Source: CAVSUR01 sp963731285 (GTDB taxonomy: Bacteria > Actinomycetota > Actinomycetes > Streptosporangiales > Streptosporangiaceae). Taken from it: a stretch of 64,000 nucleotides of DNA. The stretch is from assembly GCA_963731285.1 (NCBI GenBank), contig CAVSUR010000011.1:248001-312000 (forward strand), given 5' to 3'. Below are positions 8,036 to 16,786 of the stretch, one piece after another (positions within the stretch are counted from its first letter, which is position 1; each line of letters opens with the position of its first letter). A program made the translations under genes and the position numbers. The notes under the pieces were generated by a model, which was given only the letters and a program-made list of their open reading frames with translations, made no database searches and was not told where the DNA came from.

Positions 8036-8888
8036 TCACAGCCCGACGGCCGCGTACAGGTCGCCGATCTCCGCGGTACTGCAGCCGGCGGCTGGCGCCC
8101 GGCCGCAGTGATCCCAGTGCCACCGGGCCGACCTGCGTGCGGACCAGGCGGCTCACCGGGTGGCCCGCCTCGGCGAGCATCCGCCGGACGATGTGCTTGC
8201 GCCCCTCGTGCAGGGTGATCTCCACCAGCGCCCGGTTCCCGGCCCGCTCCAGCACCCGGAACCGGTCGGCGCTCGCCATCCCGTCGGCCAGCCGGATGCC
8301 GGCGATCAGCTGGCGGCCGAGGTCACGCGGCACCGGCCCGGGAATGTCGGCCAGGTAGGTCTTGAGCACACCGAACCGGGGATGAGACAGCCGGTGCGCC
8401 AGCTCCCCGTCGTTCATCAGCAGGATCAGGCCCTCGGTGTCGTAGTCCAGCCGGCCCACGTGGAACAGCCGCTGAGCCCGGTCGCCGAGGAAGTCGGCTA
8501 CGGTCTGGCGGCCGCGCGAGTCCGACATGGTGGTGAGTACGCGGGCCGGCTTGTCGAGCGCGACATAGACGAGATCCTCGCTCGCCGGGATCCGCCTGCC
8601 GTCCACCCGGATCACCTGGCGCCGGGGATCGACCCGGGCCCCGAACCTGCGCACGACCTCGCCATCCACCTCGACCCGGCCCGCGCCGATCATCTCCTCG
8701 CAGTGCCGGCGGCTGCCCACTCCGGCCGCCGCGAGCACCTTCTGCAGCCGCACGCCGCCCGGCACGTCCGTCAGCGCGTCCCGGTCGCCAGGGTCGCAGG
8801 AGGGTTCCGCGGGCTCCGCGGTGCGGCGCCCGGCCGGGCCGGACCGGCGCGGCCGCCCGGGCCGGCGCTCACCCGCGCGCGAGCTCAC
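8036..8888 (-). CDS. rluB: 23S/16S rRNA pseudouridine synthase, RsuA/RluB family (3' frameshift)
   Basis: Isomerises a uridine in rRNA. An S4 RNA-binding domain comes first (RLQKVLAAAGVGSRRHCEEM), then the catalytic domain with LFHVGRLDYDTEGLILLMND (catalytic Asp in GRLDYDT) and LHEGRKHIVRRML. Near 8077-8086 the frame slips. The uninterrupted frame runs on as an Arg-rich tail to 7995. One base later, however, the sequence reads TAEIGDLYAAVGL and stops at 8036, exactly the usual C-terminus of actinobacterial RluB. GTG 8888 overlaps scpB by 20 bp and has an AGGA upstream; the start is less certain than the domain. Confidence 0.88.
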
Positions 8889-9516
8889 CGGCGGCATCCT
8901 GCTCGTCGTCGACGTCATCCGGCAGGAACGGGGCGAGATCGGGCAGCTCGCCCAGGCTGTCCAGGCCCAGCCGCTCCAGGAAGTACCCAGAGGTGGCAAA
9001 CAGCACGGCGCCGGTGTCGGGATCGGCGCCCGCCTCCTCCACCAGCCCGCGCAGCACCAGCGTGCGCATGACTCCGTCGCAGTTGACCCCGCGCACCGCT
9101 GACACCCGCGCCCGGCTGACCGGCTGGCGGTAGGCGACCACGGCCAGCGTCTCCAGCGCCGCCTGGGTCAGCCGGACTTCCTGGCCGTCGCTGACGAACC
9201 GCTCGACTACCGGCGCGCACTCTTCGCGGGTGTAGTAGCGCCAGCCGCCGGCCACCCGCCGCAGGTCGAATCCGCGCTGCTGGCGGGTATAGCCGCCGGA
9301 CAGCTCATCGAGCGCGGCCGCGACTTCATCCCGCGGCCGTTCCAGCACCTGGGCCAGCACGATCTCCGGCACCGGCTCGTCGGCCACCAGCAAGATGGCC
9401 TCCAGGCTGGCCCGCAGGCCCGGTCCGTCCGGTCCGTCCGGGCCTGCGGGCCCGGCTGGCTCCGGCGTTGCCGCGGCGGGCTGGTCCTCGGGATCGCGGA
9501 AGGTCTGGTCCGGCAT
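8869..9516 (-). CDS. scpB: Segregation and condensation protein B
   Basis: A 215-aa subunit of the SMC-ScpAB condensin. Two winged-helix domains are visible: LRASLEAILLVADEPVPE and FDLRRVAGGWRYYTREECAP, then LTQAALETLAVVAYRQPVSR with the conserved RGVNCDGVMRTLVLRGLVEE. The N-terminus has a short Pro/Gly-rich leader and the C-terminus an acidic tail. It starts 3 bp after the scpA stop, indicating tight co-translation in the parA-scpA-scpB-rluB operon. Confidence 0.96.
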   Translation of the reverse strand: MPDQTFRDPEDQPAAATPEPAGPAGPDGPDGPGLRASLEAILLVADEPVPEIVLAQVLERPRDEVAAALDELSGGYTRQQRGFDLRRVAGGWRYYTREECAPVVERFVSDGQEVRLTQAALETLAVVAYRQPVSRARVSAVRGVNCDGVMRTLVLRGLVEEAGADPDTGAVLFATSGYFLERLGLDSLGELPDLAPFLPDDVDDEQDAAGELARG

Positions 9517-9519
9517 GGC

Positions 9520-10446
9520 CTAGTTGCCTTCCTCGCTGTTGTCTGCCTCGCCGTCGTCCGGGCCGGCCGCCGGCCTGGACGGCGACCAGGACACGTGCAG
9601 TTCGCCGAGCGGCGCCACCTGGTCCAGCCTCACCTGGCTGTCCCGGTACAGCTCGAGCACCGCCAGGAAGCGGGTCACCACCTCGTAGGTGTCGGCACAG
9701 TCCGCGATCAGGTGCCGGAACGTGGCCCGGCGCAGCCGGGCCAGCCGCGCGGCCAGGATCTCGATCTGCTCGCGGACCGTGGTCCTGGCCACGTGCAGGT
9801 GCGCGGTGGACACAACCGGGGCCTTCTTGGGCGCCAGCGCCCGGGCGGCGATCGCCGCGAGCTGCCCGGGGCCGAGCCCGAGCAGCACCTCGGGCAGCAG
9901 CTCGGCGAATCGCGGTTCCATCGGCACGCGGCGCGGATACCGTCGGCTCTGGATCGTCATCTGGCTGGCGAGCACCGCCGCCGCCTCCTTGTAGGCGCGG
10001 TAGGCCAGCAGCCGGGCAAATAGCAGGTCCCTGGCCTCGAGCAGCTCCAGGTCTTCCTCGTCGTCCACTTCCCCGGCAGGCAGCAGCCGGGCGGCCTTGA
10101 GGTCAAGCAAGGTGGCCGCGACAACCAGGAAGTAACTGGCCTGGTCCAGGTCCCAGGCGTCGGCGAGCGCGCGGATGTGGCTGATGAACTCGTCGGTGAC
10201 GACCGACAGCGCGATCTCGGTGATATCCAGCTTGTGCTTGGAGATCAGCGCCAGCAGCAGGTCGAATGGTCCCTCGAATACGTCAAGGTGCACCTCGAAC
10301 CCGCCAGGCGGGCGCGCCTGCGGCGCGTCCGCCGCTTCGCCCATTGCCGTTCTCGTCATCCAGATCCCGTAGCCGCCTGCCGCGGGCGGCGCTCGCCGCC
10401 CGGCATCTGAGACGGTATCCGATGGCTGGCCCATGCTGCCGCGCAC
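9520..10446 (-). CDS. scpA: Segregation and condensation protein A
   Basis: The kleisin subunit linking SMC heads. The diagnostic N-terminal segment is FEVHLDVFEGPFDLLLALIS, followed by KLDITEIALSVVTDEFISHI and a winged-helix C-terminus (RRATFRHLIADCADTYEVVTRFLAVLEL). The linker is long and acidic (EVDDEEDLELLEARD). GTG 10446 was chosen because AAAGG lies 5 nt upstream; ATG 10434 or 10359 would shorten a non-conserved leader. It follows a RHH-like gene by 9 bp. Confidence 0.95.
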   Translation of the reverse strand: MRGSMGQPSDTVSDAGRRAPPAAGGYGIWMTRTAMGEAADAPQARPPGGFEVHLDVFEGPFDLLLALISKHKLDITEIALSVVTDEFISHIRALADAWDLDQASYFLVVAATLLDLKAARLLPAGEVDDEEDLELLEARDLLFARLLAYRAYKEAAAVLASQMTIQSRRYPRRVPMEPRFAELLPEVLLGLGPGQLAAIAARALAPKKAPVVSTAHLHVARTTVREQIEILAARLARLRRATFRHLIADCADTYEVVTRFLAVLELYRDSQVRLDQVAPLGELHVSWSPSRPAAGPDDGEADNSEEGN

Positions 10447-10455
10447 CGCGGCCTT

Positions 10456-10812
10456 TCAGCCACCCTGGCGCAGCCGCCGCGCCAGCACGCTGTCCGGCCC
10501 CTCGGCGTCGAGGTCGGCCAGCAGCACGGCGATGGCCTCGCGGACGATCCTGCCCCGGTCAGCCTGGATCAAGTACGACCGCAGCGCCAGCCTGGCCCGC
10601 TCCAGGTCCAGCAGCTCGGGGACAGACAAGTACACGGTGATCTTCTCGGTGTGGCGCTCCCGGCCGCTCGCCGGGCGCTGCCGGCTGCCTGCGGGTGCTG
10701 CGCTTTCCGGTGCGGTGCTCGCGGACGGGGACGAGGCCTGCCGGAGCAGCTCGGCGACTCCCGGCAGGCTTACCCGCCGCGAACGGGGGCCACCGGGACG
10801 CCCTGGCGCCAC
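10456..10812 (-). CDS. Ribbon-helix-helix-like protein next to parA
   Basis: A 118-aa protein with a Pro/Ser/Ala-rich first half and a compact second half. It reads as one β-strand (EKITVYLS) then two helices (PELLDLERARLALRSYLI; GRIVREAIAVLLADLDAEG), the layout of RHH DNA-binding domains. GTG 10812 has GGAGG about 10 nt upstream and overlaps the parA 3' end by 43 bp. Its place between parA and scpA in this segregation operon suggests a ParA partner or regulator, but this is inference; no ParB motifs are present. Confidence 0.7.
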   Translation of the reverse strand: MAPGRPGGPRSRRVSLPGVAELLRQASSPSASTAPESAAPAGSRQRPASGRERHTEKITVYLSVPELLDLERARLALRSYLIQADRGRIVREAIAVLLADLDAEGPDSVLARRLRQGG

Positions 10813-11672
10813 CGGATCAGTACCTCCTTGGCCAGCTCGCGGTAGGAGCCGGCCCCGTTGGACATCGAGTCAAAGCGGGTGATGGGCTCGCCGGCCACGG
10901 TGGCATCGGGGAAGCGGACGGTGCGGCTGATGACGGTGTGGAAGACCTTGTCGCCGAATCCCTCGACCACCCCGGCCAGCACCTCGCGGGTGTGCAGCGT
11001 GCGCGAGTCGTACATGGTGGCGAGCAGGCCGTCGAGGGCGAGCTTGGGGCTGATGCGGCTGGATACCTTGTCGATGGTCTCCATCAGCAGCGCCACGCCG
11101 CGCATCGCGAAGTACTCGCATTCCAGCGGCACGATCACGCCGTCCGCGCAGGCCAGGGCGTTGACCGTGAGCAGTCCCAGGGATGGCTGGCAGTCGATCA
11201 GGATCGCGTCGTAGTCGGGCAGCACCGGCGCCAGCGCGCGGCCGAGCACGAACTCCCGGCCCACCTCATGCACCAGCTGGACCTCGGCCCCGGACAGGTC
11301 GATGTTGCTGGGCAGCAGGTCCATCCCGTCCACGTTGGTCTTCATCACCACGTCAGTGACCGAGACGTGCGGGTCCATGAGCAGGTTGTAGACGGTGGCG
11401 TCGAGTTCATGCGGCTGGATGCCCAGGCCGACCGACAGCGCGCCTTGCGGGTCGAAGTCCACCAGCAGGACCCGGCGGCCCAGCTCGGCCAGCGCCGCGC
11501 CCAGGTTAATGGTCGTGGTGGTCTTGCCGACGCCGCCCTTCTGGTTACAGACGGCAGCGATCCGGGCCGGGCCGTGCACCAGCAGCGGCTCGGGCTCGGG
11601 AAAGACGGGGACCGGCCGGCCGGTGGGGCCGAGCGCGCCGGGCCCGGCCTCCAGCGTTCTGGGCGCTGCCAC
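10770..11672 (-). CDS. parA: ParA/Soj-type ATPase
   Basis: A 300-aa chromosome-partition/cytoskeletal ATPase. The deviant Walker A CNQKGGVGKTTTTINL (signature Lys45), LLVDFDPQGALSVGLG (Walker A') and ILIDCQPSLGLLTVNAL (Walker B) are all present, with the C-terminal VRFPDATVAGEPI typical of this clade. GTG 11672 has GGGAGG 7 nt upstream. It corresponds by synteny to the Rv1708-like ParA next to scpA, not the oriC ParA, since no parB adjoins. Likely cooperates with ScpAB/SMC in segregation. Confidence 0.94.
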   Translation of the reverse strand: MAAPRTLEAGPGALGPTGRPVPVFPEPEPLLVHGPARIAAVCNQKGGVGKTTTTINLGAALAELGRRVLLVDFDPQGALSVGLGIQPHELDATVYNLLMDPHVSVTDVVMKTNVDGMDLLPSNIDLSGAEVQLVHEVGREFVLGRALAPVLPDYDAILIDCQPSLGLLTVNALACADGVIVPLECEYFAMRGVALLMETIDKVSSRISPKLALDGLLATMYDSRTLHTREVLAGVVEGFGDKVFHTVISRTVRFPDATVAGEPITRFDSMSNGAGSYRELAKEVLIRWRQGVPVAPVRGG

Positions 11673-11858
11673 TGCTGCACCTCCCCAGGTGAGGCAGGAA
11701 ATACCACCGCTAAGACCGGGACTCTAGGGCCTGCCGGTATGCGCGGCAAGCCGACTCACCGCATGCGCGGCACTGTCTGGCTGTATTGCCGGTAAATAGG
11801 GCCGGCCGAGGGCACGCGAATCGAAGCGCCCAGGGCGCGCCAGTCAGGAGCGCACCAG

Positions 11859-12980
11859 TCAGGAGCGCAGCGCGCGCGGATGCGCGGCGGCGTAGACCTC
11901 GCGCAGCTTGTCCACGGTCACCAGCGTGTACACCTGGGTGGTGGTGACCGAGGCGTGCCCGAGCAGCTCCTGCACCACCCGGACGTCAGCCCCCCCGTCC
12001 AGCAGGTGGGTGGCGAAGGAATGGCGCAGCGTGTGCGGCGAGATATCGGCCAGCCCGGCCCGCTGCGCGGCGGCCCGCAGCGTCCCCCAGGCGCCCTGCC
12101 GGGTCAGCCGGCCGCCGCGGGCGTTGAGGAAAACGGCCGGGGTAGCCGGCCTGGCCGCGGCCAGCGCGGGCCGCGCCCGGACCAGGTAGGCCTCAATCGC
12201 GGCCCGCGCGTACCGGCCGACAGGCACCATCCGCTGCCTGCCGCCCTTGCCGGCCAGCCGGATGACGGCTGGCACCCGCACCGTGCCCGAGCCGGCCGCC
12301 AGCTCCAGGTCGTCGATGTCCAGTCCGACGGCCTCGGAGATCCGCGCACCGGTCCCGTACAGCAGCTCGAGCAGGGCACGGTCGCGCAGCTGGGCCGGGG
12401 TCTGCCCGGCCCAGGCGCCGGGAGCCGTCCCGTCCGGCGGCACGGCCGCCGGGGCAGGACCGTGGCCGGCCGGCCCGGACGCGGTCACGGGCATGGTCGC
12501 GGTCACGGGCATGGTTGCGGTCACGGCCCTGGCCATGTGCGCGGACGCGGGCCTGGCCGCCAGCGGCTCAGCCGCGGGCAGCGGCGGCCCGCCTCCGGCC
12601 GCGGCCAGCAGCCGCTCGATGTCGGGCACCGAGATCGCCCGCGGCAGCCGCCGGGGCGGAGCGGGCGGCCGGACCGAGCGGGCCGGATCCGCCGAGGCCA
12701 GGCCGTCGGCGAGCGCGAACGCGTGCAGGCCGCGGACGGCCACCACCGCGCGGCCGGCCGAGCTGGCCGCCAGCGGCTGGTGCTCGGCGTCGCCCTCGCG
12801 CAGCGCGGCGACATAGTCGGCGACGTCCTGCGTGGTCACCGCGCCGAGCTCGGACCGGCCGCGGGCGGCCAGCACTTCGGTGTAGCGCTGCAGGTCCCGG
12901 CGGTAGGCCGCCAGGGTGTGCACGGCCAGGCCGCGCTCGACCGCCAGGTGGTCGAGGTAGCGGCGGACGGCGCCGGCCAC
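11859..12980 (-). CDS. xerD: Tyrosine recombinase XerD with an expanded interdomain linker
   Basis: Resolves chromosome dimers at dif. The N-terminal core-binding domain (YLDHLAVERGLAVHTLAAYRR) and catalytic domain are complete: Arg213 (GARISE), Lys245 (AGKGGRQR), His316-x-x-Arg319 (HTLRHSF), His342 (LGHAS) and nucleophile Tyr351 (QVYT). It is 373 aa, whereas XerD is usually about 300. The extra ~65 residues (about 130-195) lie between the two domains and include the tandem repeat VTATMPVTATMPVTA plus a Gly/Pro/Ala-rich stretch. GTG 12980 has GGAGG upstream. It sits where Rv1701 xerD is in mycobacteria, so it is the housekeeping enzyme, not an element integrase. Confidence 0.94.
   Translation of the reverse strand: MAGAVRRYLDHLAVERGLAVHTLAAYRRDLQRYTEVLAARGRSELGAVTTQDVADYVAALREGDAEHQPLAASSAGRAVVAVRGLHAFALADGLASADPARSVRPPAPPRRLPRAISVPDIERLLAAAGGGPPLPAAEPLAARPASAHMARAVTATMPVTATMPVTASGPAGHGPAPAAVPPDGTAPGAWAGQTPAQLRDRALLELLYGTGARISEAVGLDIDDLELAAGSGTVRVPAVIRLAGKGGRQRMVPVGRYARAAIEAYLVRARPALAAARPATPAVFLNARGGRLTRQGAWGTLRAAAQRAGLADISPHTLRHSFATHLLDGGADVRVVQELLGHASVTTTQVYTLVTVDKLREVYAAAHPRALRS
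12481..12534. repeat. 18-bp tandem repeat inside xerD
   Basis: GCGGTCACGGGCATGGTC is repeated at 12481-12498 and 12499-12516 (one mismatch), with a third degenerate copy to 12534. The unit is a multiple of three, so it encodes in-frame hexapeptide repeats in the XerD linker. Confidence 0.8.
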
Positions 12981-12985
12981 CGTGG

Positions 12986-14101
12986 TCAGCTGAGAACCTC
13001 CGCCAGCGGGGTGGCAGGCAGGCCATGGGCCTGCGCCACCGGCTCGCAGGTGATCGCCCCGTCGTGCACGTTCAGGCCGGGGGCGAACGACGGGTCGGCG
13101 CGCAGTGCCTCCCGCCAGCCGTGGCCGGCGATCTCCAGCAGGTACGGCAGCGTCACGTTGGTCAGCGCGTACGTCGAGGTGTGCGGGACCGCGCCGGGCA
13201 TGTTCGCCACGCAGTAGAACACCGAGCCGTGCACCGGGTAGGTGGGCTCGGCGTGCGTCGTCGGGCGGGAGTCCTCGAAGCAGCCGCCCTGGTCGATCGA
13301 GATGTCCACGAGGACTGAGCCCGGCTTCATCCGTGCCACCAGGTCGTTGGAGACCAGCTTGGGCGCCTTGGCCCCGGGCACCAGCACCGCCCCGATGACC
13401 AGGTCGGCGTCGATGACCGCCCGCTCGACCTCGTAGGAATTCGAGGCGACGGTCTGGCAGTGGCCCTGGTAGATGGCATCGGCCGAGCGCAGCCGGCCGA
13501 CGTTCTTGTCCACCAGCAGCACCTCGGCCTGCATGCCGAGCGCGATCGCCGCGGCGTTCATCCCCGATACCCCCGCCCCGAGCACCACCACCTTGGCCGC
13601 ATAGACGCCGGAGACCCCGCCCATCAGCACGCCCCGGCCGCCGCCGTCGCGCTGCAGGTGATGGGCGCCGACCTGGGGCGCCATCCGTCCGGCCACCTCG
13701 GACATGGGCGCGAGCAGCGGCAGCGACCCGTCCGGCAGCTGCACGGTCTCGTAGGCGATCGCGGTAATCCCCGAGTCCAGCAGCGCGTCCGTGCAGACCC
13801 GGGAGGCGGCCAGGTGCAGGTAGGTGAACAGCACCTGGTCCTTGCGCATGCGGTGGTACTCCTCGGCCACCGGCTCCTTGACCTTGAGGATCAGGTCGCC
13901 GGCCTGCCAGACGTCGTCGGCGGTGGGCAGGATCTGCGCCCCGGCCGTCACGAAGTCAGCGTCCGGGATCGCCGAGCCGGTGCCGGCGTTCTCCTGCACG
14001 TACACCTGATGGCCGTGGCGGACCAGCTCGTGCACCCCGGACGGGGTGATCGCCACCCGGTACTCGTGGTTCTTGACTTCCCTGGGAACCCCGACCTTCA
14101 T
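12986..14101 (-). CDS. ald: Alanine dehydrogenase
   Basis: A 371-aa NAD-dependent enzyme interconverting alanine with pyruvate and ammonia. Substrate and catalytic residues match the M. tuberculosis enzyme: MKVGVPREVKNHEYRVA at the N-terminus, Lys75 (LKVKEP), His96 (FTYLHLA) and Asp270 (VDISIDQGG), plus the Rossmann motif VLGAGVSGMNAA. Length is exact for the family. The gene ends 5 bp before xerD and follows the Nudix gene by about 100 bp, an insertion relative to the usual pyrG-nudix-xerD order. No dedicated regulator (AldR) is nearby. Confidence 0.96.
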   Translation of the reverse strand: MKVGVPREVKNHEYRVAITPSGVHELVRHGHQVYVQENAGTGSAIPDADFVTAGAQILPTADDVWQAGDLILKVKEPVAEEYHRMRKDQVLFTYLHLAASRVCTDALLDSGITAIAYETVQLPDGSLPLLAPMSEVAGRMAPQVGAHHLQRDGGGRGVLMGGVSGVYAAKVVVLGAGVSGMNAAAIALGMQAEVLLVDKNVGRLRSADAIYQGHCQTVASNSYEVERAVIDADLVIGAVLVPGAKAPKLVSNDLVARMKPGSVLVDISIDQGGCFEDSRPTTHAEPTYPVHGSVFYCVANMPGAVPHTSTYALTNVTLPYLLEIAGHGWREALRADPSFAPGLNVHDGAITCEPVAQAHGLPATPLAEVLS

Positions 14102-14203
14102 GGCTGCCTGACCTTTCTGCTCCGCCGGCCGCGTGGCCTCACTGCCAGGCCAGCCGGGTTACTGCCCGCATGCCGCAGCGGCGCGGGCCCGCAGGCGAGC
14201 CGG

Positions 14204-14878
14204 TCAGAAATCCGGCGCGTCAGCGTCCCGTAGCGCCGCGAACCCGCCCGGGCGCGCGGCATACGCCGCCAAGATACCGACAGCGGTGACGCCATTGTGA
14301 AAATCACCCGCCAGAAATCTGGGCACCGCGTCGTCCAGCGCCAGCCAGCCGAGTTCCAGGTCGGCTTCCTCGTGCTCACGGACGAACGAGTGCTCGGCGG
14401 CCGGGATCTGGGTGAGGCCGCGAGCCAGATAGATGCGCAGTCGCTCGGTGCTGCTGCCCGGCGTGGTGAAGACGTCCAGCAGGATGCGCCAGTCCGTGGC
14501 CCGGTAGCCCGTCTCCTCGGCCAGCTCGCGCTGGCCGGTGAGCAGCAGCGCCTCGTCGTCGACATCGCGCAGCCCGGCCGGCAGCTCCCACAGCTTCCAG
14601 CCGGCCGGATGCCGGTACTGCCGGATGAGCAGCACCCGGTCGCGCTCGTCCAGCGCCAGCACCGCCACCGCCCCGGGATGCTCGATGTACTCGCGGTTCG
14701 CGGTCTGCCCGTCCGGCATTTGCACCGCATCCTGGCGCATAGCGATGATCGCGCCAGCGGCCTGGACGGCCGAGGCACTGACCGGCCAGCGCCCGGCGAC
14801 GTCGCGGAACTGCCCGGCCGCCATCTCGCTCAGCGCTGGCGTGCCGCCTGCCGTCTGGCCCACCCCGGCGTCAGGCAC
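14204..14878 (-). CDS. Nudix hydrolase, ADP-ribose pyrophosphatase type
   Basis: A 224-aa Nudix enzyme. The Nudix helix reads GLRDVDDEALLLTGQRELAE followed by ETGY, with REL-EE catalytic glutamates. The loop between the first Gly and the first Glu is one residue longer than consensus, as in Rv1700-type ADP-ribose pyrophosphatases. Other support: EYIEHPGAVAVLALDERDRVL, RQYRHPAGWKLWELPAG and the later EEADLELGWL. The GTG start at 14878 overlaps the pyrG stop by 8 bp; ATG 14824 is an alternative. pyrG-nudix-xerD linkage is conserved in actinobacteria. Confidence 0.92.
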   Translation of the reverse strand: MPDAGVGQTAGGTPALSEMAAGQFRDVAGRWPVSASAVQAAGAIIAMRQDAVQMPDGQTANREYIEHPGAVAVLALDERDRVLLIRQYRHPAGWKLWELPAGLRDVDDEALLLTGQRELAEETGYRATDWRILLDVFTTPGSSTERLRIYLARGLTQIPAAEHSFVREHEEADLELGWLALDDAVPRFLAGDFHNGVTAVGILAAYAARPGGFAALRDADAPDF

Positions 14879-16595
14879 TGGCCGCAGATACCGGGCTGGC
14901 CGTGCGAACCCGGCGCGATCGCTCGATGGCGGCCGCGACGAGCCCGCTGAACAACGGGTGCGGCCGCGTCGGCCGGGAGAGGAATTCCGGGTGGGCCTGG
15001 GTGGCGACGAAGAACGGGTGGACGCCGCGCGGCAGCTCGACGAACTCCACCAGCCGCCCGTCTGGCGACAGGCCGGAGCAGGCCAGGCCCGCTTCCTCCA
15101 GGGCGGGCCGGTAGGCGTTGTTGACCTCGTACCGGTGCCGGTGCCGTTCCTCCACCACCTCGGCTCCGTATAGCTCGCGCACCAGGCTGCCCTCGGCCAG
15201 CACCGCCGGGTACAGGCCCAGGCGCATCGTGCCGCCCATGTCCCGCTCGCCGGCCACCACGTCCTGCTGGTCCGCCATGGTGGCGATCACCGGGTGCGCG
15301 GTGCCAGGGTCGAACTCGGCACTGTTGGCGTCCTCCAGCCCGGCCAGGTCGCGGCCGACCTCGATGGCCATGCACTGCAGCCCCAGGCACAGCCCGAGCA
15401 GCGGGATGCCGCTCTCCCGCGCGTGCCGGACCGCGCCGATCTTGCCCTCGATGCCGCGCACCCCGAATCCGCCCGGCACCAGCACGCCGTCGGCGCCGTC
15501 CAGCTGGCGGGCCGCGCCCTCCGGGGTCTGGCAGTCATCGCTGGGCACCCACCGGATGTTGACCCGGGAGTCGTTGCCGAAGCCCCCGGCCCGCAGCGCC
15601 TCGGCCGGGGACAGGTAGGCGTCGGGCAGGTCGACGTACTTGCCGACCAGCGCGATCGTCACGCTGCGCGCGGGCCTGTGGACCCGGCGCAGCAGCTCGT
15701 CCCAGTCGCTCCAGTCCACGTCGCGGAACGGCAGGCCCAGCCTGCGCACCACGTAGGCGTCCAGGCCCTCGGTGTGCAGCACCTTGGGGATGTCGTAGAT
15801 AGACGGCGCGTCCGGCGCCGACACCACGCCGTCGGTGTCCACGTCGCACATCAGGCTGATCTTGCGCTTGAGGCCGCCGCTGATCGGCCGGTCGGACCGG
15901 CACACGATCGCGTCGGGCTGGATGCCGATGCTGCGCAGCGCGGCCACCGAGTGCTGCGTCGGCTTGGTCTTCAGCTCGCCCGACGGCCCGATGTAGGGCA
16001 GCAGCGACACGTGCAGGAAGAAGCACCGGTCCCGGCCGATCTCGTGCCGGATCTGCCGGATCGCCTCCAGGAACGGCAGCGACTCGATGTCGCCGACGGT
16101 CCCGCCGACCTCGGTGATGACCACATCTACTTCAGGACCGGCCAGCTGCGTGATCCGGGTCTTGATCTCGTTGGTGATGTGCGGGATCACCTGCACAGTG
16201 TCGCCGAGGTAGTCGCCGCGCCGCTCCTTGGCTATCACGCTGGAGTACACCTGGCCGGTGGTGACGTTCGACGAGCCGGGCAGCCGGGTGTCCAGGAACC
16301 GCTCGTAGTGGCCGACGTCCAGGTCGGTCTCGGTCCCGTCGTCGGTGACGAAGACCTCCCCGTGCTGGAACGGGTTCATGGTGCCGGGATCGACGTTCAG
16401 GTAGGGGTCCAGCTTCTGCATAGCGACCCGCAGTCCCCGCAGCTTGAGCAGGCGGCCCAGACTGGAGGCGGTCAGGCCCTTCCCCAGGCTGGACGCAACA
16501 CCCCCGGTGACGAACAGATGCCTGGTCAGAACGGGCCGTGATGCAAACGGTGGCGTCGCCAAATCAAGGCTCCCGTGGTGAGCGCCGACGGCCAT
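14871..16595 (-). CDS. pyrG: CTP synthase
   Basis: A 574-aa enzyme that aminates UTP to CTP using glutamine. The synthase domain starts with HLFVTGGVASSLGKGLTASS (P-loop-like) and includes QKLDPYLNVDPGTMNPFQHG. The glutaminase domain has the nucleophile Cys in LLGLCLGLQCMAIEV and the His/Glu pair in TQAHPEFLSRP. ATG 16595 gives the normal length with a short leader; a much longer open frame upstream is antisense to the transporter gene and not coding. A -10-like TATTCT lies about 20 bp upstream on the coding strand. Confidence 0.97.
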   Translation of the reverse strand: MAVGAHHGSLDLATPPFASRPVLTRHLFVTGGVASSLGKGLTASSLGRLLKLRGLRVAMQKLDPYLNVDPGTMNPFQHGEVFVTDDGTETDLDVGHYERFLDTRLPGSSNVTTGQVYSSVIAKERRGDYLGDTVQVIPHITNEIKTRITQLAGPEVDVVITEVGGTVGDIESLPFLEAIRQIRHEIGRDRCFFLHVSLLPYIGPSGELKTKPTQHSVAALRSIGIQPDAIVCRSDRPISGGLKRKISLMCDVDTDGVVSAPDAPSIYDIPKVLHTEGLDAYVVRRLGLPFRDVDWSDWDELLRRVHRPARSVTIALVGKYVDLPDAYLSPAEALRAGGFGNDSRVNIRWVPSDDCQTPEGAARQLDGADGVLVPGGFGVRGIEGKIGAVRHARESGIPLLGLCLGLQCMAIEVGRDLAGLEDANSAEFDPGTAHPVIATMADQQDVVAGERDMGGTMRLGLYPAVLAEGSLVRELYGAEVVEERHRHRYEVNNAYRPALEEAGLACSGLSPDGRLVEFVELPRGVHPFFVATQAHPEFLSRPTRPHPLFSGLVAAAIERSRRVRTASPVSAASA

Positions 16596-16786
16596 CCCCG
16601 CCGGTCCACGGGATCTCAGAATATCAGGCCGGCCCGCCCTGGGGCGCCCGACACGAGCGCCGCCCGGGCTGCGGACGGCCCGCGGGGCCGGGACCGGGGG
16701 TTTTTGCCGCCGGTAGTCTCCTTTGGCGGCCGCCGCGCTGCCGGCGCCCCGACCCGGCGGGCATCCCCGAGCCGGCCTGGCCGGGC

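Noticed and set aside
10770..11672. ParA as evidence of plasmid DNA
   Set aside because: It lies in the conserved chromosomal scpA-scpB-rluB operon and has no parB or replication gene.
11859..12980. Tyrosine recombinase as an integrase of a mobile element
   Set aside because: Gene order (pyrG, Nudix, then parA-scpAB) and motifs identify chromosomal XerD; no att repeats or element genes adjoin.
14098..14778. Second frame overlapping the Nudix gene
   Set aside because: Arg/Ser-rich shadow translation; the Nudix frame contains the full catalytic helix.
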